NCBI GenBank assembly: GCA_002224055.1
Contig: AZLU01000028.1
Span: forward strand, 226,425-290,424
Source of the DNA: Pezizomycotina sp. ARF18
Taxonomy: Eukaryota > Ascomycota
Length of the DNA: 64,000 bases
Reading direction: 5' to 3'
Below the pieces are notes generated by a model that saw only the letters and a program-made list of their open reading frames with translations, was not told where the DNA came from and ran no database searches. This document shows, in pieces, positions 36,143 through 47,292 of the stretch. The position numbers and the translations under genes are program-made. Every line of letters starts with the position of its first letter. Positions within the stretch are counted from its first letter, which is position 1.

Positions 36143-37539
36143 ATGATGGCGGCCGAAATCTCGTCTAACAGAATCAGTCCCTCGTCGATAGCAGTGCTCG
36201 AGAAAGTCCAGGGTATATTACAGCAGATAAACATCCTGGATCTTACCTCCAATATATCACTCGAAGACACGAAGCTCTACGTCAGTGCTCTCGACTGCGA
36301 TCTAGAGAACATCGCACTAGCTGCGCCTGGCTAGAGCGGGTTGTCCTGCAACTTATAGCGGCATATTGGTTGCCTTTGGTGGATTGTTCGTTCTATTACG
36401 ACTGATTACAAAATTTTTCATCGTTAGGAAACGAAGTTGGATGATTGGCTTATTCTCTTCGCGTGGGTATGTTTCCTTTGCCATCTGAAAAAAAAAAAAA
36501 AAAAATCTTCCCGCGCATAACATAGCTCACGATATCGATATCATCTTCCTACGGCACAGCTTTGTACGGTAGCATACGAAGTCTACGGCTTTTCGGGTAG
36601 GTAAAATACTCTTAATTAAATTCGCCCGGAGTTCGTCATATGTTCAAGCTAACAGCTAGTGTTCTTTCGATAGGCGGAACACGTAGGTGACCTCTAAGCG
36701 CCTTATTGAACTCAACTGTATACAAGAATTAGAAGCCACATACTTACAATTATCCAAAATCGCGCAGGTGTTCAGGAAGCTTTCCATGTCTGGGATGGGA
36801 CCCGCGATGAGCTCGAAACACGGATGTTCCGCATTTACCTCTCGGAAATCTTTTTTGTTGTAATTACATACATTATGAAACTCGCCGTCCTAGCTGCGTA
36901 CTGGCACATTGTTCCTCGCAAGTCGTCAGACAAATTCTCTTTTTTCCACAAAACAATCGTATACGCCACGATACTAGCCACCTTTATCCTATTTATAGCT
37001 CTCGGCCTGTCGATATTTCAGTGTAAGCCATTCGCCTTCTGGAAAAGTCCGATGACAGCGAGCTGCATCCCACAAGCCAAACTATGGATCTGGATAAACG
37101 CGTTTGTCTTCTTTTTGGAATTCTTGGTGCTGTTAGTATTTGGAAACTAACCCTATGTTCTACCATTGACGTTCAAGAACTCTTTACTAACGACAGGTTC
37201 TCCATTATTCACGGCAGGTTCCTTCCGATTCGCGTCGTCTGGCGCCTCCCCATGGCGCGCCGCGAGAAATTGATAATATCAGGCCTCTTTCTTCTGGGTT
37301 CCGTCTCTATCATCATAGGCATACCATTAGTGATATATACCGCTAAAGTGATCGCGACACCAGATTTTACGTACGAGGCATTCAATTCGTACGTTCTCAT
37401 TCAAGGGCAGTTCAACCTAGCTCTAATCGCCATTTGTGTGCCTCCGACAAAGAATCTTGTAATGAAATTTGCTCCCAGGCTGCTAGGGAGAAGGAAGGGA
37501 GATGAGACAGCGATGCAAATCCGTCTGAGGAAAGGCTAG
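36143..37539 (+). CDS. Fungal rhodopsin-like 7TM protein
   Basis: N-terminal extension from ATG at 36143 (MMAAEISSNRISPSSIAVLE), then in a second frame VVLQLIAAYWLPLVDCSFYY, then the family motif ETKLDDWLILFAW ending at donor GTATGT (about 36466). An A18 run lies in that intron. A short exon about 36530-36597 (SSYGTALYGSIRSLRLFG) follows. The next exon starts after ATCGCGCAG (36768): EAFHVWDGTRDELETRMFRI, IFFVVITYIMKLAVLAAYWH, TIVYATILATFILFIALGLS, IFQCKPFAFWKSPMTASCIP (hallmark FQCxPF), AKLWIWINAFVFFLEFLVLL, then an intron (about 37137-37220), then FLPIRVVWRLPMARREKLII, GLFLLGSVSIIIGIPLVIYT and ALIAICVPPTKNLVMKFAPR. Stop at 37537-37539. Confidence 0.75.
36488..36505. repeat. Poly-A tract of 18 nt in an intron
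   Basis: Uninterrupted A18 in the first intron of the rhodopsin-like gene, a likely spot for length errors. Confidence 0.85.
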
Positions 37540-38168
37540 GAGCAGTGCCGGGGCAAAACGAAGGAGGAAGTTCGAGTCATGTATAGTGTAAAGATTGGTG
37601 TAACCTTGAAGGGAGTCGGCAAGCCGGTATAAGTAATATTCCTGCTGGCGGGAAATTCAGACGTCGTTGTCGGAGCACCACGCTCTGTGTGTATATAAAC
37701 CCTGGGTATCCCCCTCCTTCATCCTCACTGAAGCATCCTAGCATCCATAATCATCACTATCTACTATAGCGCCCCTACAGTCTTATCAAAAAGTCTCGAA
37801 AGTACTTTCCTTCGGAACTACTCAGTAGAGTTAATGAAACCAAGAAAAAATCAATCAAGATCCGTCGTGGCCTGTGGCCCGTTATATCTTCAGGACTCGC
37901 TGCATCATTTTCAACATGCATTCAATTCACAATAGCTGTATCAGAAGAGCGAACTGGGCTGAATGAACTCCAAATTAAGCACGTAGGGGAGTATTTATAT
38001 ACTATAGTAGCCACGGAAGTAGCAGGTTTGATTGCGATCTCGGGAACCCTATGAGGCTTTTAGCCTACTAGTTGGTACTTGAAAGCCAGCTTTGCCTTTC
38101 GGTTTCAAGCCGCGATCTCACAGTCGTTAACAACAAGCTATCGTGACACGACTCCCGCAACAAATGTC
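37540..38168. other. Spacer between rhodopsin-like gene and Copia element
   Basis: No gene seen. Ordinary base composition up to the sharp change to AT-rich RIP sequence inside the LTR. Confidence 0.4.
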
Positions 38169-38173
38169 ACGTA

Positions 38174-38408
38174 TGTTGGATGGCAATTGTGATAACTGCC
38201 CGCAGCGGATATCTCTACCGTCCCTACCGTGTGCGGGATATCTCTGCCGTACGCGGCACGGCTCGTACGAGCTTAGGATATAATTATGAATATCGATATT
38301 ATTAATTTATCTAGATATTATTTATATATTTAAGTAGGTAGATCTGCCTTTAATAGATATAATTTTATTTATATATAATTTAATAAGTTTATAAACTATT
38401 ATTCTATA
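38174..38408 (+). repeat. 5' LTR of the Copia element
   Basis: 235 bp starting TGTTGGATGG. It keeps more of its original CpA/TpG sites at the left end (TGTTGGATGGCAATTGTG) than the 3' LTR, which reads TATTAAATAATAATTATA at the same positions. RIP has therefore hit the two LTR copies unequally. Confidence 0.85.
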
Positions 38409-41400
38409 TAATAGTAATAACTATATCTATATAGTACGTATATATAGATATCTCTACTCGCGCTATCTCGAGCCGCTATCCTAGATTTAAGATAATAGCG
38501 CCGTAACGTTCGTAACGCCTATTATTCTTAAAATATAACCCCGTTTTTATCGCGCTATCTATCTCGCTACCTATCGCGTTACCGTAAGCTATTACGAGTA
38601 CGTCCGCCTATAGTAGAATAAATAACTATTATATTCCTAAAATACGAAGATTATAAAGCCATATCGCGCCTACTAATACCTATAATAAATTATATTATAT
38701 AGCGCCGAGTATATCTAAGCTATCTAATATTATCTAATAGACTATCCGCTATAACCCGCTTTCTCTACTTAAGTAAAGTACCGATTAGCTACTCTAAAAG
38801 CGCTATATACTTATAAAGTTATAAATACTATAACTTATTAATACTATTAAAAAATCTAAAAAACTAGAGAAAAAAGCTTAATAATATAGAATAAACTTAA
38901 TATAACGTAATAATCGTCTTAATTATTACCGCCGTAAAAATTAAATAGATTTATTACTTTAATACCGACGAATATAATATATAGGCTATTTAAAAGCTTT
39001 TAAAAATATTAACTTTATTTATAATAAGGCGAACCGATAAATCTTAGAGCTATAGCTATTAAATATATATTAAAAAAAAGATACTATATATATATATTAA
39101 TCGAGTAAAGAGCTAGTAAGCTAAGCTAAAATCGCTTAATATAAAACTACGCGATAATTAGCTTATTAAGAATATTCTTAAAAAATTACTAAAAGAATAT
39201 AATAATATAATATCTTTAATAATATCGCTAATAGTAGCTAAAGGCGTTATAATTAATCTTAAATAGATATTAAATCTACTTAGTTAAGAGAAGGTATATA
39301 AAAAAGTATAGAAACTTATATATAATAAAAATAATACCGAGTTAGGCCGCGCTAGTAAAAAAGATAAAAATAACGATAATATTACCTATTTAGTAACTAG
39401 AATAGGTACTAAAAAAAATAGTAATAATATAAATAGCGCTAGTTTTAGTAGTAATAAAATATAAGGTAGAACGCCTTAAAATAAAAATTAAATACCCGTA
39501 AAAGTCGCAGACGAGATTATAAAGATTATAGAGCCCGTAGAGTATATAATATCGCGCCCGTATAAAATATACTAATATAAATAGTATAGTATTAGATATA
39601 TAGAGATAATAGGTATATATAATATATATATTCTTAAATATTTAATTTAATAATTAATACTAGTAATAAATAAGAATTTTATATAAAATTTAATTATAGA
39701 GATAGCGCCGGTTAATAGTACTACTTAGATAATAGTAAATAATTTCTAACCGCGCTAGCTCGATACTAGCCGCCGTTATAAGTAGTAAATTAGATAATAT
39801 TACGTTAATAATAGAATATAAAGAAGATAAAGAATAAACCTAGATCGCTATAAAAGATAATAAAAAAATAATAATTCTACTTTATAGAATTATAAAGTAT
39901 ATCGCGCTAGCGTAAATATTAGGCGCTAGTATACTAATAATGCTAATAATAATTATATTATAAGATAATAAAATAATCTAGTAGATATAGTATAGCTTAT
40001 ACTACTACGGTATATACGCGTAGATAATAATTATATTATCTAAGCTATTTATATAGGTAATACCCGTCTTAGCTTAAACGTTAATAATAAGCGCCGAGTT
40101 ATTATAATAATAGGTATATATTATTATAAAAAATTTAAATAAGTAAAGTTACTTTTAGTCGCCTAGTTAGTTAAGCGAAGACTTACGTTTAAGCTTTTAA
40201 AGTAAAATTTTTAACGTTTTACTATTATAAAATAGAAAGAATTATAATATAGGTATCTAAATAAAAAAAATATTTCTAATAGCTATATAGAATAGTACCG
40301 AACTAGCTTATAGCGTAGTAAATACTACTAGTTATAAATATAAACTTAAACCTAGCTTAATATATATCGAGCGAACGTTATCGCGAGGATAAAATATATA
40401 GCGTAAAAATAATATTAAGTATTTAGTTATCTAAATAAAATTAACCTACGTCGCCTACTATAAGATATAGGTATAATAATTAAGAAAGAAACGTATATAT
40501 AGCGTCCTTACGATATATATAATAGAAAAATATATACCGCTAGGGGCTCGAGCCCTAATAACTTGAGAAACTACGCCTCTACGTAAGATCTATATAGATA
40601 TATAGATAGTACTAAGAAAATAGTAGAGTTTAGATAATAATATAGGATTTTAAAGAATTATAGACGACGTGACCCGCTATAGTAAGGTATTATTTAATAA
40701 TAAGAAGACTAATTATAAAATTATAGATAAATAAATCTATATAAAAATAATAAAATATACCGCTTAATAGGCCGACTTAAAAGGCCTTAAATTAATATTG
40801 CTATATCTAATTTTTATCGTCCGCTATAATAGTAGCGGCAAATATAGTAAATAGTTAAATAATAGTAAATTTAAAAATATATTAAATTTATACGGTATTA
40901 AGTAATAACGATACGTATTAAATAATTATAGGTAAAATAGTATAATAAAATAGTTTTTACTAGCTATTATAAATAAATATAAATAATATTATATAACGTA
41001 GATCTACCTTTCTATTTATAGGAGAAAAATACTAAATATAATTATAAATTAAGAAATATATCGTCTACTAAGATATTACGCGATATACGCCTTATAAGGC
41101 GTACTACGATAGTAAGCCCGATATTAGCGTAGTATATTTATTTAGAACTAAGATATAGGTAAAAGATTACCGCTCTACTAATAAACTAGTACTATAAGTT
41201 TAGCGAGGAAAATATATAAGATATAAAGATAGCGGTAAGATTATATAAGCGTATAACTTAACTCGGCGTAAGGTATTTTATACTTTATATTTTATAATAG
41301 TACTAATATTAAAAGTACTACTATAGATTAAGTACGGCGACGCTATATTTATAGTATAGAGTAACTATTTAATTTTTATTAACGCGGTAATACTTATAGC

Positions 41401-41754
41401 TTATAATAAAGAATAAAATACTATAAATCTTAATATTATTAGCTATACCCGCGCTATATATTTTTCTAAGAAATATAGTAGTAGACCGCTATAAGAAAAG
41501 AATTACTATCGCTTAAAAAGTATAGCGTCTAGAAACTAGTACGTATTAACTCGAGTAAACGTAGATAATAGCATAAATAGTATCTACTATTACTTAAATA
41601 GATACTACGTTATAAATAAAATACCTAAAATAAAATTATACGCTATAAGATAAGATTAGTAGTATTAAGCTATCTTTAATAATATTAAAACGACGATATA
41701 TATTTACTAGTTATTAAATACTCTATAGTTTAATTATTTTAGCTATAGCCGTCG

Positions 41755-43238
41755 TAGTGTTTACTGTTAGGTCGGGTTTCGGCCCGACCCGATTGACCCG
41801 ACCCTATAATAGGCGGGCCACTGACGTTATGGCTCGGCCCGAGTCGGTTTTTAGACGGGCTAAGGGCCTTATAACCCGATAAATATCTTAGTAAAACCTA
41901 AAAAATTTAGTTTTTAGCGCTTAATGAGGCTAAATTATATTAAAAAAAGAAATTTATTAGTCTATATCTAAATTCCTACTAAATAAACCGCTAAAAACGC
42001 TATAAAATCTAATTATTAATAGCCGTCTAATAATAATCTCTATAGCTCTAACTTAATCTTTCTAAGTTCCTCTTATTATTACTATACTCCTCTTAAACCT
42101 ACCTCTTACGGACTTTAAAATTCCTAAAAAAAATAGGTTAATATAGAAAAAGGAACTATAAAGATTTCTTCTTTATCTATCCTATATAGATCTTAATTAT
42201 AAAGAGAGAGGTCCTAATTATAAAAGAGAGGTCTTAATTATAAAGAGAGAGGCCTTTAAACTTAAAGAATTTTATAAAGTCTAATTTTTTTAGATAGGAA
42301 ATAGGTAGAAAATAGCTTAGGGAGCTCTTAGAGTAGTTATTAGTAATATTTTTAAACCTTAATCGACTATAGCGAGAAAAAAAATTTTAATTTTTTTAAC
42401 TTTAATATTTTATTATTTGTTTAGACGTTTATAAGCTAAATCTTACCTAAAATTAATAAATATTATCTAAAAGAAAAGTAAAGTTTAAAATCTAAAAGAA
42501 AAAATCCTTTTCTCTCTATTTCTTTTTTATAATTTTTAACTCTATCGATCTATTTATTAGGTAGGCGCGCTAGCGACTAGTAATACGACCATTACTAGCT
42601 ATAGATTACCCCTCTAATTTTCTACCTATTTTCTATCTAAAAAGATTAGACTTTATAAAATTTTTAAAGTTTAAAGCTTCTTTTTTTATAATTAAGATCT
42701 TTCTTTTATAATTAAGACCCTTTCTTTATAACTAAGATCTTCTTATATAAAGAAGGTTAGCCTTTCTTTATGTCCTTTGTACTCTTAACTCTATATAATA
42801 TTTTTATTAAATCTTATTATTTTCGCTATTTTTACCTATATTTTTAATATTTTTTTATATTTTAGGGTTTCTTAAGAGCTAAGTTTAATAGGAGTATAGT
42901 ATTAATAAGAGAGATTTAGATTGTCTAAGTAAAGACTATAAAGATTACTTAGTAAATACTATAATACTATTGAGATTCTATAAGAAGATACTTAAAATTT
43001 AGTAATTTGTTAGGACTAGACTAATAAAATATTAAAAAAAATATAAAACTAATAAAAATATAAAAAAAAATATTAGTATCTTGGTATTATGTTATACTAT
43101 TTTTAGAAATTTAGTGACCCGATTAACCCGCCCGACCGCCCGCTGGGTCGGGCCGGGTTAGTAGTAGCGACCCGACGGGGCAGCATGGGCGGGTCAATAC
43201 CCCCTCGGGTCGGCCCGACCCACCGATGTCAAACACTA
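41755..43238. mobile_element. Non-autonomous hAT-like DNA transposon, copy 1 (nested)
   Basis: 1484 bp with perfect 8-bp terminal inverted repeats TAGTGTTT/AAACACTA (fits the hAT YARNG terminus). An 8-bp target duplication AGCCGTCG lies at 41747-41754 and 43239-43246. Both ends carry about 120 bp of GC-rich subterminal repeats built on GGTCGGG/CCCGACC, including the hairpin GTCGGGTTTCGGCCCGAC. The interior is very AT-rich with no open frame. Inserted in the pol region of the Copia element. Confidence 0.85.
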
Positions 43239-44602
43239 AGCCGTCGTATTAGACCTCGAGGTATAATAAGGAGATATTACCGCTATATTTCTAGGAGGAA
43301 AATTAATACTAGAATAATAAGTTAATATCTTAGCTCTAAAAGGATATAGCTTACGTTAATCCGATATATAGTAAAAAAAATTACTAATACTTCGTCTTAT
43401 TAAGTTAATATAGATTATATATCTCGCTATTTATCTAGAATAGTAAACTTTATATAAAACTTATTAAAATAGGCCTTTACCGTTCCGTATACGATATAAA
43501 ATATATTATAGATTAAAAAAGGCCGACGCGATAGATATCGGCGTATATATTTTTATATTTATTAATAATCTACTTATTATTAAAAGCGCGGCCTTAGTTA
43601 TAAAGATTAAGAAGGAATTACTAGCTCGCTTAAATATTAAGTATTTTAATAATATAGCGTACTTTCTAAGCGCTTAAATTAAGAGAAATCGGCGCGATAG
43701 GACGATATTTCTATTATAATAAGTATATATTAATTAGCTATTTAAACGCTACAGTATAAGAGCGTACGTAACTATATCTACCTTTATAGTATAATATTCT
43801 ACGCTATATCGTCCTAACGCTAATCGCGTTATATAATAAAAAAGTATCGTAGTTAGCTTAGAGATATATAATATCTAGCTATTTAGATACGCTTTAATCT
43901 AGTATTTACTTAATTAAAATTAGCGACGTTTACTAGCTACCTAGATACGCTATAATATATCGCTATATAACGTTTACTACGCTATCTATAAGGTACGCGG
44001 AACTATAGGCTATAATTTACCTTAAGCTAAACTAAAGAAAGTAAGCCCTAGCTATAAGGGTACGTCAATAGCGACTATATATATACTAAAATCGCTACTT
44101 ATTAGTAGATATTATTTTATATATAAAGCCGCTATATTATTTATATCTCGTAAATAAACTATCGTTATAATTTTAATAATAGAAGCGAAATATATAGCGC
44201 TAAGTGTAGCGACTTAGGAAGCTATATAGCTAGAAAGAATACTATAATTAAGTATATTTATTAAAAGGTAGGAAGGCTTAATACGTAATAGTAGAAATAA
44301 AGATATTAGACTAATTCTTATTACGTTTAAAATTAATAATTTAGGCGCGTATTTTTTCGCTATTAACGCGGCTCGTAATATTAATAATAAATAAAGTATA
44401 TTAATATTAAATATTATTTTATTTGATAAAGATTAGGGATAATAAGATTAAGTTAATATAAGTTATATCGGTAGATAACGTTACCGATATATTTATTAAA
44501 CTATTAGCGGCGCTAGTATTTATAAGACTTAGGTAAATATTAGGAGTATACTCTATCCTAAAATAAATTAGAAAGACTCGGCCTATAGCGGGTAAGGGAG
44601 GT

Positions 44603-44839
44603 TATTAAATAATAATTATAATAACTACCCGTAGCGAGATATCTCTACCGTCCCTACTATATACGGGATATCTTTACCGTACGCGGTACGGCTCGTATAA
44701 GCTTAGGATATAATTATAAATATCGATATTATTAATTTATCTAGATATTATTTATATATTTAAGTAGGTAGATCTGCCTTCGATAGATATGATTTTATTC
44801 TGTATGCAATTTGACAAGTTTATAAACCACTATCCTACA
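44603..44839 (+). repeat. 3' LTR of the Copia element
   Basis: 237 bp ending CACTATCCTACA, followed by target duplication ACGTA. Its right end keeps CpA and TpG (GATATGATTTTATTCTGTATG) where the 5' LTR is mutated, the mirror image of the left end. Confidence 0.85.
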
Positions 44840-44844
44840 ACGTA

Positions 44845-45349
44845 AACCAAAAGCTGCGACGAACTCAAGGCTGGAGCACTCAAAGGCAAGCCTACTCTTC
44901 TCTTAAGCTTGCAGAGCAAAATCCTTTATTTTGCCACTGTTCTTCAGATTCTTTCTTCCTTTCCTTCTTTTATTTCTCCTCCCACAATCAATTCAACATA
45001 CATCCAACTTTTATATATCACGACATCAACGATCCAAAAAGCCAATCAGTCAATCTTTAGGCAAACATCAACGGTATATCGAATCTCTCCCGTACATTAA
45101 GCAAAAAATCGCCTAGTTCTCCCCTCGTTTCAATATATATTGAAAGCCCGCCCCAAAGGAGCTATTATATAACGTTCATTCACAAACGGAACCTAAACAT
45201 CCCTAAGCCCCCTTTGTTTCCATAAATCTCTCCACAAATCACCTCGGAGGTGAGCATTTAAAGTCAAAATCCCCACAGAATACGTAACCTCAGACTTAAG
45301 ACTGATCTTCCTCTCAAGCTAGATTTGAACCACAGGCCATCAAACGACG
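44845..45349. other. Non-repeat spacer right of the Copia element
   Basis: Base composition returns to normal right after the target duplication. Likely promoter and leader of the candidate gene at 45350. No motif singled out. Confidence 0.4.
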
Positions 45350-45754
45350 ATGAACAGCGCCTTAGCCTTCCTTATCACATCGGTCTCTGCTCCGGACAAG
45401 GACGTCGTTGGTATCGAAGGACGAGAACCCGCACCCTCACGCTCTCCGACTCCATCCAAGAACGATCCCACGGCCAACTTGCAACGACCTCGGCGAATCC
45501 CGTCACCCGATATCGGCTACCAAAGGAAGTTCTACTACGAAGATGACCGCCGCGGCGAACATAGCAATGGCTTCAACGATTTCGACCGGGAAGCGGCTTA
45601 CAAGACGTCTAACCGTTAAGGTTCTGACGGTCGGGAAGATATTGAGGTCAGCTCAACGCTAGAAATTGTCATTGTTGACGTCATCAATGGGGAAATCATT
45701 GATATTGGACTTGAAGAACGAAGGGGTGAAAGGGACAAGGAACCAGAATCGTAA
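45350..45754 (+). CDS. Small hydrophilic hypothetical protein
   Basis: ATG at 45350 opens MNSALAFLITSVSAPDKDVV, then SPTPSKNDPTANLQRPRRIP, YQRKFYYEDDRRGEHSNGFN and DREAAYKTSNR. A TAA at 45617-45619 is followed in the same frame by GSDGREDIEVSSTLEIVIVD, VINGEIIDIGLEERRGERDK and EPES with stop at 45752-45754. The continued charged, repeat-free coding character after the TAA suggests a CAA-to-TAA change or readthrough. No domain recognised. Confidence 0.4.
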
Positions 45755-46981
45755 GCGCAAAGCCCTCTCCAGCTCACATTCCACTTGATCAGGAACCGGA
45801 TAATGCGCCCTCAATCACGGGTAGTTCGGAATAACATTTAATCAAATAATCGTTTTTGTTTTGGGGTTTCGGTATTAATAATTTGCAAAGAATGAGGAAA
45901 AACGTGTTCAGGAAGTCAAGACAATTGATCATTGTCATTTAATAGTAAAACTTGCCTGGGACTAGTATTACGAGGAAACTACGGAAATACAACCACCTCA
46001 TTCTCATAAACCATGCTGAAAGGACACTTATCGTGGACGTTACAATGCCGTGCGATGTCCATGTTCCGCGTCGGCGAAATCTGTTCGCTAGACACCTTTG
46101 TTGCAAGGCTTGAGATGCCTTGATGTTTGTTCGGTACTCTCTAGCCACCAGTGAAGGAATAATCTTGCCGCGATTCTATCTCAATATTAGCAGGGTTACT
46201 GTAAAAGCCCAAGGACGCGCCCTGTAATCCTACCATTTTACGCATGAGCAATGAAGCCAGTCTCAGGAACCTAGCTTTCCAATCACGGTCCGATCACCTA
46301 TCCCCACCACACATCATCTAGTAGTCCGTCACACAGCAGCTCGCATCCGAATGCTCACCCTAGCCAATAAACAGTTCTCGTGTATCTAGCAATCAACCCT
46401 AACCAAAACCGTAGGAGGCAGAGCAATCAAAGCCAGACATGCCGAGAACATCATGCATCAGTCCTGGGCAAACAGAAAGCGGCCATCTGGCTTCCTGAGC
46501 CGATTTGATTTGATTTGATTTGATTTAAACGTCTATCTAGTTACATCGTTTTTAAGAGGGCCGTTGCATATAGGGCGCCTTGGTCTCTACCTAATAAATG
46601 CCGTTATTTATATGTAAGAAGATTATATCAACTCAATGATACAGGACGGGAAGAGCTAGTCTGAGCCTGTTCCGCTATTGCTAGTGTGAAATGGGTCGTA
46701 CTTGATACTGGTTTGGCTTGTGCCTCCCTTTATAGATGGTGTTCGGCCTGAACGGCTGTGTGTTCCGGCTCTGAAAAAGGTGGGCGTGAGTGCACGTATC
46801 CTACTAGTACCACTGGCAGCAATACGAGCAGGAAACCTGATGCCCAGGTCGATTCCGCCAGCAGAGGCGACCGCAGGCCCGGGGATGTCAGCAACTCGAT
46901 GTAGCTTGATTGATTGTATAATATCTTTCTTTCACCCCAAGTGTTTTTTTATTCTGTTTAATAAAGTCAATTTACGTTTCC
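45755..46981. other. Intergenic region with a (GATTT)5 microsatellite
   Basis: No gene supported. An open frame from 46702 runs into the solo LTR and is most likely chance. A (GATTT)5 tract lies at 46502-46526. Confidence 0.45.
46502..46526. repeat. (GATTT)5 microsatellite
   Basis: Five perfect 5-bp units. Confidence 0.95.
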
Positions 46982-47287
46982 TGCTAGCTATTGGCATGCC
47001 AAAGAGGCATGAAGAATCTACGGGCATCGAGATGATACTCATACAGCTGAGAAGGAAGGAACTTCAGCTAGAGATATCAAGTTCTCAGCTAGAGACATTA
47101 AGATATTATGACGACGAGGCGCTACGCGCCTTTAAGGCAGATTACATACATTTTACTAAGATTATAGTATTATTAGTTTATTATATAGGATCGTGTATTC
47201 CTTTAGTTAGAATAGTTAGTTCTATATTAAATCTATAGGTTCGATCCTATCCTATATTATTAGATATATTATAGATCTGTGCCAGCA
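46982..47287. mobile_element. Solo LTR, little affected by RIP
   Basis: 306 bp beginning TGCTAGCTATTGGCATGCC and ending GATCTGTGCCAGCA, with imperfect terminal inversion TGCTAGC/GCCAGCA. It is flanked by a perfect 5-bp duplication TTTCC (46977-46981 and 47288-47292). Same family as the element at 26274-27034 but with CpA and TpG largely kept. No internal region or second LTR nearby. Confidence 0.9.
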
Positions 47288-47292
47288 TTTCC

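Larger units (their letters stand above)
38174..44839 (+). mobile_element. Full-length RIP-mutated Ty1/Copia LTR retrotransposon
   Basis: Two LTRs of about 235 bp (38174-38408 and 44603-44839) begin TGTTGG/TATTAA and end CTATA/CTACA, with perfect 5-bp target duplications ACGTA at 38169-38173 and 44840-44844. A purine-rich tract GGTAAGGGAGG precedes the 3' LTR. The interior is about 6.2 kb and very AT-rich with CpA and TpG nearly absent. Despite many stops, the RNase H block near 44180-44260 can be read as EAKYIALSVA followed by an AIW-like stretch, the Copia 'STAEAEYxALS...AIWL' motif, and the RT 'YVDDLLI' region is recognisable near 43545-43580 (FINNLLIIK-like). This fixes class and orientation. 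A hAT-like element is nested at 41755-43238. No intact frame; dead element. Confidence 0.9.

Noticed and set aside
38400-44600. Possible CRISPR or satellite array in the AT-rich region
   Set aside because: Repeats such as TATATA are composition effects of RIP in a Copia element; no regular repeat-spacer units exist.
46702-47238. 178-aa open frame on the plus strand
   Set aside because: It starts at a non-ATG codon, runs across the TTTCC target duplication into the solo LTR and has no motif.
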